DNA of 64,000 nt from Beijerinckia sp. 28-YEA-48 (GCF_900104955.1 NZ_FNSI01000001.1:5800001-5864000); one strand, 5' to 3'; shown: positions 32,952 through 41,587, counted from the first letter of the stretch. Notes: a model not told the origin generated them from the letters alone. Made by a program: numbers and translations.

Positions 32952-34064
32952 ATGGCGGGCGTTGCAGCAGCGGTTTCATTCGCCGTCCGACAGACTGAAG
33001 TGCGAGAGATCGCCTTCCCATCCATCGCTGAGGATGCCGGCCTGCTCAAAGTCGAGCTGTGCGGCATCTGTGGCAGCGACTGGCCGCACTACAATAATTA
33101 TCCGCGCTCCAAGGGGCCGCTGATCCTCGGCCACGAGACGGTGGGCGTGGTGGATCAGCTCGGGCGTCTCGCGTCCTCTCGCTTCGGCGTCAAGGAAGGC
33201 GACCGGGTGGCGCTCGAGGAATATTTGCCGTGCGGTCATTGCAGCTATTGCCGCACCGGCGATTTTCGCCTGTGCGATGAGACCGATACGCTCAACCTAT
33301 CGAACACGATCCGCTTCGGGTCGACCCCGGTTTCCGTCGCGCCCTCGTTGTGGGGTGGCTACGCGCATTATCAATATCTGCATCCCAATTCGGTATTTCA
33401 CCGCCTGCCGGCTCACGTGCCTGCCAAGCTTGCCACTCTGGCTTTGCCGCTTGGCAATGGTGTTGAATGGGCCTGCTTACAGGGCGGTCTCAAGATCGGC
33501 GAAGCGGTTGTCATTCAAGGGCCTGGCCAGCAAGGCTTGGCCTGTACACTGGCGGCGCGCCAGGCGGGCGCTGGCCTCATCATTGTCACCGGCAAATCCT
33601 CACCCTCCGACAAAGCCAGGCTGGTTCTGGCCAAGGATTTCGGCGCCACACACACGATCAACATTGATGAAGAGGATCTGCTTGAAACGGTGGCCGATAT
33701 CACCGGCGGCATGATGGCGGATCTGGTGATGGACTGTTCGTCTGGTGGACCGGCGGCGGCGATCTCCGCCATTCAGCTTGCGCGCAAACGTGGCCGGGTT
33801 ATCCTTGGTGGTCGCAGTCCCGATCGTAAGGCTGAATTCGACACGGATATTCTGGTGAAGAAATTCCTCACCGTGAAGGGCGTGCGCGGGCATAGCTATG
33901 AAGCGGTCGAGCTTGCGATCCAGATCATTGCTGGTGGCCGCTTCCCACTGGAGCGGATGTGCACCCATGTGTTTGGCTTGGGCGATGCCCACGAAGCATT
34001 GATGACCGTGGGCGGCGAGGGACGGCCTGGTGCGATTCATTGCGCGATCGATCCGTGGGTTTGA
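32952..34064 (+). CDS. Zinc-dependent alcohol dehydrogenase (MDR, threonine/sorbitol dehydrogenase-like)
   Basis: A 370-residue medium-chain dehydrogenase. Catalytic zinc ligands are present (C40 in CGICGSD, H61-E62 in LGHETVGVV). Structural-zinc cysteines are C94, C97, C100 and C108 in PCGHCSYCRTGDFRLC. The Rossmann part carries VVIQGPGQQGLACTLAARQAG. The start abuts the oxygenase stop with one base between, so the two are cotranscribed. It would oxidise an alcohol or cis-diol with NAD(P). True cis-diol dehydrogenases of such pathways are often from other families, so the substrate remains open. Confidence 0.9.
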   Translation: MAGVAAAVSFAVRQTEVREIAFPSIAEDAGLLKVELCGICGSDWPHYNNYPRSKGPLILGHETVGVVDQLGRLASSRFGVKEGDRVALEEYLPCGHCSYCRTGDFRLCDETDTLNLSNTIRFGSTPVSVAPSLWGGYAHYQYLHPNSVFHRLPAHVPAKLATLALPLGNGVEWACLQGGLKIGEAVVIQGPGQQGLACTLAARQAGAGLIIVTGKSSPSDKARLVLAKDFGATHTINIDEEDLLETVADITGGMMADLVMDCSSGGPAAAISAIQLARKRGRVILGGRSPDRKAEFDTDILVKKFLTVKGVRGHSYEAVELAIQIIAGGRFPLERMCTHVFGLGDAHEALMTVGGEGRPGAIHCAIDPWV

Positions 34065-34163
34065 GACGGGGCATAAGGGGACCATTTCCACAGATCGCGG
34101 TCGCACGAACGGCATAACGCGCGGCTTGTCGTGCAAATTGCTGGCGGTCTCGTGACCACTGTT

Positions 34164-34192
34164 ATAGTTATAGGTAACATAGCTACAGGTAA
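34164..34192 (+). promoter_or_regulatory. Tandem 15-base direct repeats in the tctBA leader
   Basis: ATAGTTATAGGTAA (34164-34177) and ATAGCTACAGGTAA (34179-34192) match at 12 of 14 positions with a 15-base period. They lie 40-68 bases upstream of the TctB start, in the only promoter-sized gap before the transporter operon. Tandem sites of this kind are typical of an activator or repressor. Part of the sequence resembles the region beside the LysR operator at 23963-23977. Confidence 0.5.
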
Positions 34193-34231
34193 TCGTTCGG
34201 CGCAGCGTCGCCGACGGGGGAGGAAATCTGC

Positions 34232-34681
34232 ATGCTGCGAATTAAGAGCCCGCAAGATTTTGCTGCGGGGCTCGTCTTTATCGCTATCGGCGTGGCGGGC
34301 GTTTATTTCGGTCGTGAACTGACTTACGGATCTTCGGCTCGCATGGGTCCGGGATATTTTCCGATCATCTTGAGCTATGTGACGATCCTCATCGGCTTGA
34401 TCATCGGCGGGCGCGGCTTGGCCACGGATGGGCCGCCGATCCAAGGCATTCCGCTGCGGCCAATCACCTCCGTGATCCTGGCCATTCTCGCGTTCGGCTT
34501 CCTCATTGAACGAATTGGCCTGGCGCTGACCTGTATCGCCGTGACCTTTATCGCCAGCGCGGGGCGCGAGAAGTTCAATCTGAAAGAGACGGCGATCCTG
34601 GGGATCGTTCTCGCGCTGATGTGCGTCGGTGTTTTCGTCTACGGGCTCTCGCAGCCGATGCCAGCCTGGTGGGGAAGGTAA
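34232..34681 (+). CDS. tctB: TTT transporter small membrane subunit (TctB)
   Basis: A 149-residue membrane protein with about four hydrophobic helices, typical of the poorly conserved TctB subunit. Family-like features are DFAAGLVFIAIGVAGVYFGREL at the start, the GSSARMGPGYFP segment after the first helix, and a terminal GLSQPMPAWWGR. It pairs with TctA in a secondary transporter that uses a periplasmic TctC to capture carboxylates. The large subunit gene starts 6 bases later. Confidence 0.88.
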   Translation: MLRIKSPQDFAAGLVFIAIGVAGVYFGRELTYGSSARMGPGYFPIILSYVTILIGLIIGGRGLATDGPPIQGIPLRPITSVILAILAFGFLIERIGLALTCIAVTFIASAGREKFNLKETAILGIVLALMCVGVFVYGLSQPMPAWWGR

Positions 34682-34687
34682 TTTACC

Positions 34688-36196
34688 ATGGACGCCTTTT
34701 CCAATCTCGCCACTGGCTTCGCCGCCGCCGCAAGTTTTCAAAACCTCGGCTTCGCGCTGATCGGCTGTCTGCTCGGCACGCTCATCGGCGTTCTGCCTGG
34801 CATCGGTCCGATCCCGACCATCGCCATGCTGCTGCCGATCACGTTCGGCCTCGATCCGTTGTCGTCGCTCATCATGCTCGCCGGCATCTATTACGGCGCG
34901 CAATACGGCGGTTCGACGACCTCCATCCTGGTCAATATGCCGGGTGAGGCCTCATCGGTCGTCACCTGTATGGATGGCTATCAAATGGCCCGGCAGGGTC
35001 GAGCCGGCGCGGCGCTCTCTGTCGCGGCGCTTGGCTCCTTCTTCGCCGGTTGCGTCGGTACGCTGTTCATCGCGGCCTTCGGTCCACCTTTGGCGGCGCT
35101 GGCGCAGCAGTTCAATTCGCCCGACTATTTCTCGCTGATGCTGCTCGGCCTCTTGATGGCCGTGGTGCTGGCGCATGGCTCGGTCATTAAGGCGATTGCC
35201 ATGGTGGTGGTGGGCCTGCTGCTGGGCCTGGTCGGCACCGACGTGAACAGTGGCGCCGTGCGCTATACGTTTGGTGTGTCCGAGCTGTGGGATGGCATCG
35301 ACTTCCTGCCGATGGTCATCGGCATGTTCGGTGTCGTCGAGATCATCCGCAATCTTGAAGAGAAAGAGATCGACCGCACGGCGATCAGCACCAAGTTCCG
35401 CGACCTGTGGCCGAGCTCCAGCGAGTTCGCGCAATCGTGGAAGCCGGCGCTGCGTGGCACGGTCGTTGGTTCGATCCTCGGCATTCTGCCTGGCGGCGGC
35501 GCGGTTCTGGCGTCTTTCGCCTCCTACACGGTGGAAAAGAAAGTCGCCAAAGATCCGAGCCGATTTGGCAAGGGCGCGATCGAAGGTGTCGCCGGGCCGG
35601 AAACGGCGAATAATGCGGCGGCCCAGACGTCCTTCATTCCGTTGCTGACTCTCGGTCTGCCGTCGAACCCGATCATGGCGCTGATGATGGGCGCGATGAT
35701 GATCCAGGGCATCCAGCCCGGCGCGGCTGTCATGACCAGCCGTCCAGACCTGTTCTGGGGCATGGTCGCCAGCATGTGGATCGGCAATCTGATGCTGGTC
35801 GTCATCAATCTGCCGATGATTGGCATCTGGGTGAAACTGCTGTCGATCCCTTATCGCTTTCTCTTTCCGGCCATCCTGTTGTTCTGCGTTATCGGCGTCT
35901 ACGGCACCAATGCCAGCGCGACGATGATGATCATGACGGCGGCCTTCGCGGTGTTCGGCTATGTCATGGTGCGGTTCGGCTGCGAACCGGCGCCGATGAT
36001 CCTGGGCTTCTTGCTCGGGCCACTGATGGAGGAAAATCTGCGTCGTTCGCTGGTGCTGTCGCGCGGCGACCCGATGATCTTCTTGCAGCGGCCGATTTCG
36101 CTGACGCTGCTGGTCTGCGCGATTCTCGTGCTTCTGATGATCGTGCTGCCGAACGTCCGCAAATCGCGCGAAATGGCGTTCCAAGAAGGCAGCTAA
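34688..36196 (+). CDS. tctA: TTT transporter large membrane subunit (TctA)
   Basis: A 502-residue polytopic protein with about 11-12 hydrophobic helices. Conserved TctA blocks are LIGVLPGIGPIPTIAMLLP (ion/substrate loop, residues 32-50) and QYGGSTTSILVNMPGE (72-87), both repeated in weaker form in the second half (GSILGILPGGGAVLASFASY and FIPLLTLGLPSNPIMALMMG). It imports carboxylates in symport with protons or sodium. This is the only TctAB pair in the window against seven TctC-type binding proteins. Confidence 0.94.
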   Translation: MDAFSNLATGFAAAASFQNLGFALIGCLLGTLIGVLPGIGPIPTIAMLLPITFGLDPLSSLIMLAGIYYGAQYGGSTTSILVNMPGEASSVVTCMDGYQMARQGRAGAALSVAALGSFFAGCVGTLFIAAFGPPLAALAQQFNSPDYFSLMLLGLLMAVVLAHGSVIKAIAMVVVGLLLGLVGTDVNSGAVRYTFGVSELWDGIDFLPMVIGMFGVVEIIRNLEEKEIDRTAISTKFRDLWPSSSEFAQSWKPALRGTVVGSILGILPGGGAVLASFASYTVEKKVAKDPSRFGKGAIEGVAGPETANNAAAQTSFIPLLTLGLPSNPIMALMMGAMMIQGIQPGAAVMTSRPDLFWGMVASMWIGNLMLVVINLPMIGIWVKLLSIPYRFLFPAILLFCVIGVYGTNASATMMIMTAAFAVFGYVMVRFGCEPAPMILGFLLGPLMEENLRRSLVLSRGDPMIFLQRPISLTLLVCAILVLLMIVLPNVRKSREMAFQEGS

Positions 36197-36203
36197 TCGT
36201 CAG

Positions 36204-36239
36204 CGTTCGGCGCGGCCTTGGAGGGGGCCGCGCCGAACG
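36204..36239 (+). promoter_or_regulatory. Strong intercistronic stem-loop between tctA and the first tctC
   Basis: CGTTCGGCGCGGCC (36204-36217) pairs perfectly with GGCCGCGCCGAACG (36226-36239), a 14-base-pair stem with an 8-base loop. No T-tract follows. It starts 8 bases after the tctA stop and probably adjusts relative expression of membrane and binding-protein genes by mRNA processing or stabilisation. Confidence 0.65.
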
Positions 36240-36308
36240 ACAGCCCGGCGGCGCCGAGGAGGTTTGGCCGGAGGAAGTTTGAACGTCATCTGTTTCATCG
36301 GGGGGGGG

Positions 36309-37292
36309 ATGGACATGCAGTACACGCGACGTAGGGCAACCGCGATCATCGGCGCTGGGTTGGGCGCTCCTGCTCTTATCGGTTCGGCCCATGCCCAAGC
36401 CTATCCATCGCAGGACGTGCGCGTGGTCTGCGCTTTTGCGGCAGGCAGCGGCGCCGACGTGCTGGCCCGTTCGGTTGTCGAACGGCTGCGGCCATTGATG
36501 AACCGGACCATCATCGTCGAGAACAAACCGGGCGCCAACGGCAATATCGCCTGCGAATATGTGGCTCGGTCGAAGCCCGATGGTCACACCATTCTGCTGC
36601 ATGCGGCCAGCGCCACCGCCAGCAATATGTATCTCTATAAGAAGCCGCCCTTCGATGCGGTGCGTGATTTTCAGCTTGCCGCCACGATCAACCGGCAGCC
36701 CTATATGGTCGTCATCGCTGCCAACCGGCCGTGGAAAAACCTGGAAGAACTGACGGCGCATCTGAAGGAACGCTCCGACAAGGCGAGTTATGGCATCGCC
36801 AATCCGATGACGGCGGTACTCGGCGAAACCTACAAGAAGGCCTTCGATCTCAAGGCGGTGCAGGTGAGCTATCGCTCGGGGCCGGACGGGCTCAACGACC
36901 TGGCCAGTGGCAATCTCGATTTCATGACACTCGATCCGGTGTTGGCGATGGCGCAGGCGCGTGAAGGCCGCGTCCGCATTCTCGCGGCCAGCACCAGAGA
37001 GCGCCTGTCGGTGGTGCCCGATGTGCCGACCCTGCATGAGCTCGGCGCCAAGGATGTGAATATCGTTGGCTGGTGGGCCGCGCATGTGCCGTCGGCAACG
37101 CCGCGCCCGGTTGTCGATCAACTGGGCAAATGGGTCACGCAGGTGATCGAGATGCCTGAGATGCGCGAATTCTTCGCCAAGATCGGCGGCGAGCCCTTCG
37201 TCAATTCTCCCGAAGATTCACAACGCCTGTTCGTCAAGGAAGTGGATGTCTGGAAGGACTATGTGCGCGTGGCGCAGATCGAGCCGCAATAA
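36309..37292 (+). CDS. TTT-family solute-binding protein (TctC), first of a tandem trio
   Basis: A 327-residue protein taking the ATG at 36309 (another ATG is at 36315). Either start gives a twin-arginine-like signal (YTRRRATAIIGAG ... SAHAQA). The mature region has CAFAAGSGADVLARS, VENKPGANGNIACEY and KPDGHTILLHA. It follows tctBA in the same direction and is the most likely dedicated binding protein of that carrier. A run of nine G residues directly precedes the start and replaces a normal Shine-Dalgarno. A TTG further upstream (36264) is in frame but would add non-homologous residues. Confidence 0.88.
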   Translation: MDMQYTRRRATAIIGAGLGAPALIGSAHAQAYPSQDVRVVCAFAAGSGADVLARSVVERLRPLMNRTIIVENKPGANGNIACEYVARSKPDGHTILLHAASATASNMYLYKKPPFDAVRDFQLAATINRQPYMVVIAANRPWKNLEELTAHLKERSDKASYGIANPMTAVLGETYKKAFDLKAVQVSYRSGPDGLNDLASGNLDFMTLDPVLAMAQAREGRVRILAASTRERLSVVPDVPTLHELGAKDVNIVGWWAAHVPSATPRPVVDQLGKWVTQVIEMPEMREFFAKIGGEPFVNSPEDSQRLFVKEVDVWKDYVRVAQIEPQ

Positions 37293-37331
37293 CATCACTT
37301 CGTTGATGTGACGGAGGCGCCGTTAGGAAGA

Positions 37332-37359
37332 CCGGCCACGCCTTGGCGCGTGTGGCCGG
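37332..37359 (+). promoter_or_regulatory. Stem-loop between first and second tctC paralogues
   Basis: CCGGCCAC (37332-37339) pairs with GTGGCCGG (37352-37359) across a 12-base loop, without a T-tract. A smaller hairpin (ACATCA with TGATGT) lies directly after the first tctC stop. Both may separate mRNA segments of the three binding-protein genes. Confidence 0.45.
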
Positions 37360-37385
37360 AACGAAGAAAATGAGGGAGAAACGCC

Positions 37386-38372
37386 ATGACATCGATCAAC
37401 CGTCGTCAACTCAACACCGCTTTGGCGGCTGGCTCGGGCGCGTTGGCGCTGGGCATCAACGGAGCGCGGGCGCAGTCTTTCCCGAACCAGGACATTCGCT
37501 TCGTCTGCGCTTTTCCGCCGGGCAGCGGTTCCGATGTCGTGGTTCGCTACTATGCAGATAAAATCAGGCCTCTGGCCGGCCGCACGATCATCGTCGACAA
37601 CAAGCCGGGCGCAGGCGGCAATATCGCGACCGAATTCGTCGCTCGTTCCAAGCCGGATGGCTACACCATCTATGTGCACACGGGCTCGTCGGTCTCGGCC
37701 AATATGCATACGTTCAAGAAGCCGGCTGTCGATGCGGGCAAGGCGCTGCAGGTGGCGGCGACGATCAACAAGCAAGCGTTCATGATCGTCGTCCATCCCG
37801 ATAGCCCGCACAAAACCCTGCAACAGCTGACGGCCCATCTGAAGGAGAAAGGCGAGAAGGCGAGCTATGCCGTCTCGGCGACGTCGGGCAAGGTTTTGGC
37901 CGAACTCTACAAGAGCATCGCCGGCCTCAAGGCGGTGGAGGTGAATTATCGGATGGCGCAGGATTCGTTGAGCGATCTGGCCTCCGGCGCTGCCGATTTC
38001 GGCGCGCATGATCCGCAATTCGCGCTCGCCCAGGTCGGGCAGGGGCGCTTGCGCGTTCTCGCCGTCGCCAGCGCCGAACGGCTGCTGTCGCAACCCGATC
38101 TGCCGACCATGGCGGAGGGCGGTGTGCCCGGCATTGATCTCGTCGGCTGGTTCGCCGCCATCGTGCCGGCAGGTACGCCACGGCCGGTGGTCGATCAGAT
38201 CGCCGGTTGGTTCAACACCGTGACGGGCTCCGCCGAAGGCAAGGAGTTCCTCAATAAGTTCGGCGGCGACCCCTATATCACCACGCCCGAGCAAGGGCAG
38301 GAACGGTTGCTGAAGGATATCGACGCCTGGGGCAATTACGTGCGGATAGCCAAGATCGAACCGCAAGGCTGA
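37386..38372 (+). CDS. TTT-family solute-binding protein (TctC), second of a tandem trio
   Basis: A 328-residue protein with a twin-arginine-like signal (SINRRQLNTALAAGSGALAL, cleavage near ARAQS). The mature chain starts FPNQDIRFVCAFPPGSGSDVVVRYY and has VDNKPGAGGNIATEFVARSKPDGYTIYVHTG. GAGGGAGAAACGCC before the ATG is a strong ribosome-binding site. It is closely similar by eye to the third copy (LFKKPPVD against TFKKPAVD, TAHLKEKGEKASYA in both), suggesting a recent tandem duplication. Confidence 0.9.
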   Translation: MTSINRRQLNTALAAGSGALALGINGARAQSFPNQDIRFVCAFPPGSGSDVVVRYYADKIRPLAGRTIIVDNKPGAGGNIATEFVARSKPDGYTIYVHTGSSVSANMHTFKKPAVDAGKALQVAATINKQAFMIVVHPDSPHKTLQQLTAHLKEKGEKASYAVSATSGKVLAELYKSIAGLKAVEVNYRMAQDSLSDLASGAADFGAHDPQFALAQVGQGRLRVLAVASAERLLSQPDLPTMAEGGVPGIDLVGWFAAIVPAGTPRPVVDQIAGWFNTVTGSAEGKEFLNKFGGDPYITTPEQGQERLLKDIDAWGNYVRIAKIEPQG

Positions 38373-38418
38373 GAGCGGCACGCACACCCCTGCGCATGCA
38401 TTCTGGAGGGAGGCTGGG

Positions 38419-39408
38419 ATGAGCAACGGTTTTAAGATGACGCGGCGTGCCGTCGTTTACGGCGGTGCGGCGGCAGGATCTATCGCCTTGGCCGGGGGCG
38501 GTCAGGCGCAGGACTATCCCGCTCAGGACTTACGCTTGATCTGCGCCTTCCCGCCGGGCAGCGGCGCCGATGTGATCGTACGTTATTATTCGGAGCGGTT
38601 GCGGCCGATCGTCGGGCGGGCGGTCATCGTGGAAAACCGGGCTGGTGCCGGCGGCAATATCGCGGCCGAATATGCGGCCCGGGCCAAGCCGGATGGCTAT
38701 ACGGTCTATGTTCATTCGGGCAGCGCGCTGGCTGGCAATATGTCGCTGTTCAAGAAGCCGCCGGTCGATGTGGGCAAAGCCTTTCAGGTGGTGGCGACGA
38801 TCAACCGGCAGCCGTTCATGCTGGTGGTGGATGCGAAGAAGCCGTGGAAGACGGTGGCGGAACTCACGGCGCATCTGAAAGAGAAGGGCGAAAAGGCTTC
38901 CTATGCCAGCGCCGCGCCAACGGGCACGGTGATGGGTGAAATGTACAAGGTGATTTCCGGCGTCAAGGCGCTGGAGGTCAACTACAAGAACGCCATCGAT
39001 TCCCTGAACGACATGGGGACCGACGTGGTCGATTACGGCATGCACGATCCGGTGTTCTCGCTGGCGCAGGCGCGCGAGGGGCGTCTGCGTATCCTGGCCG
39101 TCAGCACCGGCCAGCGACTGGAGGCCAATCCGCAATTGCCGACCATGAATGAAGCCGGCGTCAAAGGCATGGACATTACCGGATGGTGGTCGGCGCAGGT
39201 GCCGGCGGGGACGCCGCGCCCGGTGGTCGATCAGCTCGCCAAATGGTTCAACCAGGTCACGTCAAGCGAAGAGACGCGGAAGTTTCTCAATGGCTTTGGC
39301 GGTGATCCGTTGATCGAGACGCCGGAGCAGGCGCAGGCGCGTCTTGTCAAAGACATAGAGGCCTGGAAAGAATATGTCCGCGTGGCCAAGATCGAGCCGC
39401 AAGGATAA
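38419..39408 (+). CDS. TTT-family solute-binding protein (TctC), third of a tandem trio
   Basis: A 329-residue protein with a twin-arginine-like signal (KMTRRAVVYGGAAAGSIALAGG, cleavage near GQAQD). It contains CAFPPGSGADVIVRYYSERLRP, VENRAGAGGNIAAEYAARAKPDGYTVYVH and the ending DIEAWKEYVRVAKIEPQG, nearly identical to the end of the second copy. Differences lie mainly in the ligand-cleft loops, as expected of paralogues that bind related but different acids. The alpha/beta hydrolase gene starts 3 bases after its stop, so both belong to one transcript. Confidence 0.9.
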   Translation: MSNGFKMTRRAVVYGGAAAGSIALAGGGQAQDYPAQDLRLICAFPPGSGADVIVRYYSERLRPIVGRAVIVENRAGAGGNIAAEYAARAKPDGYTVYVHSGSALAGNMSLFKKPPVDVGKAFQVVATINRQPFMLVVDAKKPWKTVAELTAHLKEKGEKASYASAAPTGTVMGEMYKVISGVKALEVNYKNAIDSLNDMGTDVVDYGMHDPVFSLAQAREGRLRILAVSTGQRLEANPQLPTMNEAGVKGMDITGWWSAQVPAGTPRPVVDQLAKWFNQVTSSEETRKFLNGFGGDPLIETPEQAQARLVKDIEAWKEYVRVAKIEPQG

Positions 39409-39411
39409 AGC

Positions 39412-40377
39412 ATGACGGATGTGAAAACGGTGCCGCAGATCGATCCGGATGCGGAGCGGCTGCTGATGGCCATTCGCGCCGCCAACCGGCCGGCGTTGGA
39501 CGAGCTGACGCCTGCGGAAGGCCGGGCCGCCTGGCTCGCCATGCGCAAGGCAATGAACCAGTTCGTGCCGCCGATGGCCGAAGTGCAGGCGCTGGCGGCG
39601 CCAGGGCCGGGCGGACCGATCCCGCTGCGTCTCTATCGCAGCGAGGCGGTGGCGCAAGATCGTCGCAGCCCCGTGGTGGTTTATTTCCATGGCGGCGGCT
39701 GGGTGGTCGGCGATCTCGAAACCCACGATGTGCTGGCGCGTCATCTGGCCAATGCGCTGCAAGCCGTCGTCATCGCCGTCGATTATCGCCTGGCGCCGGA
39801 GCATAAATTTCCAGCCGCCGCGGAAGATGCGATCGCGGCGACCCAGTGGGTGGCGGCGCAGGCCTCAGCGCTTGGTGTCGATGCCGGGCGTATGGCGGTG
39901 GTCGGTGACAGTGCTGGTGGCAATCTTGCCGCCGTGGTGGCGTTGCAGGCGGCGCGCGATGGCCATCCGCGCCTGCGGGCACAGGCGATGATCTATCCGG
40001 TGATCGATCTGCACTGCAATTCACCGGCCTACATGCGCGTCGGCAGCGGCTACACGCTGACGGCGGCTTCGATGCAGTGGTTCCGCAATCACTATTTGCG
40101 TAGCGAGGCTGACATTCAGGACTGGCGTGCTTCGCCGATTTTCGCCAACAACCTTGCGCAAACGCCGCCCGCCTATATCGCCACGGGTGGGCTCGATCCC
40201 CTTTGTGACGAGGGCGAGGCCTATGCCAAGGCGCTGGAAAGCGCTGGTGTGAGCGTGGTTTACAGCACTTTCCCCGGCCAGATGCATGGCTTTGCCGGGC
40301 AGTTTGGGCTGATTGGAGCGGCCGACAAGGTTGTGGCGGAAATTGGCGCCTTTATCCGCCAACGTTGGGCCAGTTGA
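39412..40377 (+). CDS. Alpha/beta-hydrolase, hormone-sensitive-lipase family esterase
   Basis: A 321-residue cytoplasmic esterase. The oxyanion-hole motif HGGGW is at residues 93-97, the nucleophile elbow GDSAGG has S167, the acid is in TGGLDPLCDEG and the histidine is in GQMHGF near the C-terminus. All members of the triad are present. The HSL family cleaves short-chain esters or lactones. Coexpression with the TctC trio suggests it hydrolyses an imported ester or a lactone made in the pathway. A hairpin downstream (40429-40451) may end this transcript. Confidence 0.92.
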   Translation: MTDVKTVPQIDPDAERLLMAIRAANRPALDELTPAEGRAAWLAMRKAMNQFVPPMAEVQALAAPGPGGPIPLRLYRSEAVAQDRRSPVVVYFHGGGWVVGDLETHDVLARHLANALQAVVIAVDYRLAPEHKFPAAAEDAIAATQWVAAQASALGVDAGRMAVVGDSAGGNLAAVVALQAARDGHPRLRAQAMIYPVIDLHCNSPAYMRVGSGYTLTAASMQWFRNHYLRSEADIQDWRASPIFANNLAQTPPAYIATGGLDPLCDEGEAYAKALESAGVSVVYSTFPGQMHGFAGQFGLIGAADKVVAEIGAFIRQRWAS

Positions 40378-40428
40378 AGCCACAATATCGGACGTGTTGA
40401 CACACCCTTTGCCGCCAAGTGAAGCTTC

Positions 40429-40454
40429 GCGCCGCCGTCCACCGGCGGCGCTTT
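40429..40454 (+). terminator. GC-rich hairpin with short T-run after the esterase gene
   Basis: GCGCCGCCG (40429-40437) pairs with CGGCGGCGC (40443-40451) across a 5-base loop and is followed by TTT. It is probably a partial terminator or attenuator between the tct/esterase unit and the monooxygenase gene, whose ATG lies 40 bases further on. Confidence 0.5.
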
Positions 40455-40491
40455 GCTGTCAGGCGCCGGAAAGCGGAACAAGGAGATAAGA

Positions 40492-41580
40492 ATGGAATTC
40501 GGGATTTGGTCGAACGGGTTCAGGCCGCATACGTCGGCGGCGCGCACGTATGAGGAAGACCTGTTCGAAATCGTGCTGGCCGATCAGCTCGGATTCCGCG
40601 ACGCCTATATCAGCGAGCATCATGGCGAATCGGTTTATCTCGACAAAGTCGATATTCTGCCGGCGCCGGAGCTGTTGATGTGCAAGGCGGCTGCGCTCAC
40701 CAAGCACATCCGCATGGGCGCTGCGATCAAGATCGCGCATTTGCAACACCCGGTTGATGTGGCGATCCAGGCGGCGGTGACGGAACATCTGCTCGGCCAG
40801 GGACGCTTCATCTTCGGCTTCGGCTCGGGCGTGCCGGCGGCGGTGTTCAGCGAGGAGCGCGGCCTCACCTATGAAGACAGGCATGAGCGCCTGCAAGAAT
40901 CCCTCGAATTCATTCTCAAATGCTGGACCAGCACCGAGCCGTTCGACTGGAACGGCAAGCATTGGAAGGGCAAGGGCGTCGTCGCCTGGCCGCGCCCGGC
41001 TTCGCAGCCGCATATGCCCATGGCGACGGCGACGGATTCCGATGGCATGCTGAAATATTGCGGCGAGAACGGCCACACGCTGCTGTCGGCCTTCCTTGAG
41101 CCGGCCGATCGCCTGAAGGCCAAGGCCGAGAAATATTGCGCGGCGGCCCAGGCTGCGGGGCGACCGAACCCGCGGCGCAACATTTCCGTCTCGCGCTATA
41201 TCTACATCGCCGACAGCAAAAAGCAGGCGATGGATGAATTGCGGGAATCGGCGAATTTCGAATTGAGCTTCCAGGCCAAGCGCGGCCTGCTGCACTTCGC
41301 ACGCAACGTCTACAAATTGCCGATCCAAGGCGACACCATCACCATCGAGGATATGGTGGAAGGCGGCTGCTACACGATCGGCTCGGTGGATGATGTGACC
41401 GAGCAGGTTTTGAAGCACTACGAGAACAGCGGTGGCTTCGGCACGTTGCTTTTGATCGCAGGCAAAGAATGGGCCGATCGCGAGAAGCGGGCGAAATCGA
41501 TGCGGTTGTTCATGGAACAGGTGGCGCCGCGCCTGCGACATCTCGATCCCGTGGATGCTGAGGTCCTTTCGACGGCTTAG
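40492..41580 (+). CDS. Luciferase-like (LLM) flavin-dependent monooxygenase
   Basis: A 362-residue protein from the ATG at 40492, with AAGGAGATAAG before it. It has the bacterial-luciferase-like TIM barrel features: the N-terminal strand MEFGIWSNGF, the catalytic-site region DAYISEHHGE, IRMGAAIKIAHLQHPVDVA, and the phosphate-binding GRFIFGFGSGVP. It uses reduced FMN supplied by a separate reductase, with the NAD(P)H-FMN reductase at 52550 as one candidate. Possible reactions include Baeyer-Villiger oxidation, N- or S-oxidation and desulfonation; the sequence does not decide. Confidence 0.88.
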   Translation: MEFGIWSNGFRPHTSAARTYEEDLFEIVLADQLGFRDAYISEHHGESVYLDKVDILPAPELLMCKAAALTKHIRMGAAIKIAHLQHPVDVAIQAAVTEHLLGQGRFIFGFGSGVPAAVFSEERGLTYEDRHERLQESLEFILKCWTSTEPFDWNGKHWKGKGVVAWPRPASQPHMPMATATDSDGMLKYCGENGHTLLSAFLEPADRLKAKAEKYCAAAQAAGRPNPRRNISVSRYIYIADSKKQAMDELRESANFELSFQAKRGLLHFARNVYKLPIQGDTITIEDMVEGGCYTIGSVDDVTEQVLKHYENSGGFGTLLLIAGKEWADREKRAKSMRLFMEQVAPRLRHLDPVDAEVLSTA

Positions 41581-41587
41581 CCTCAGT

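Noticed and set aside
36264..36308. TTG start giving a longer first tctC product
   Set aside because: The extra 15 residues are not related to binding-protein signals, and the twin-arginine signal begins properly at the ATG at 36309 or 36315.
40396..40428. TTGACA-like promoter within GTGTTGACACAC before the monooxygenase gene
   Set aside because: A -35-like hexamer is present, but no acceptable -10 element occurs at 15-19 bases, and the GC-rich hairpin follows at once.
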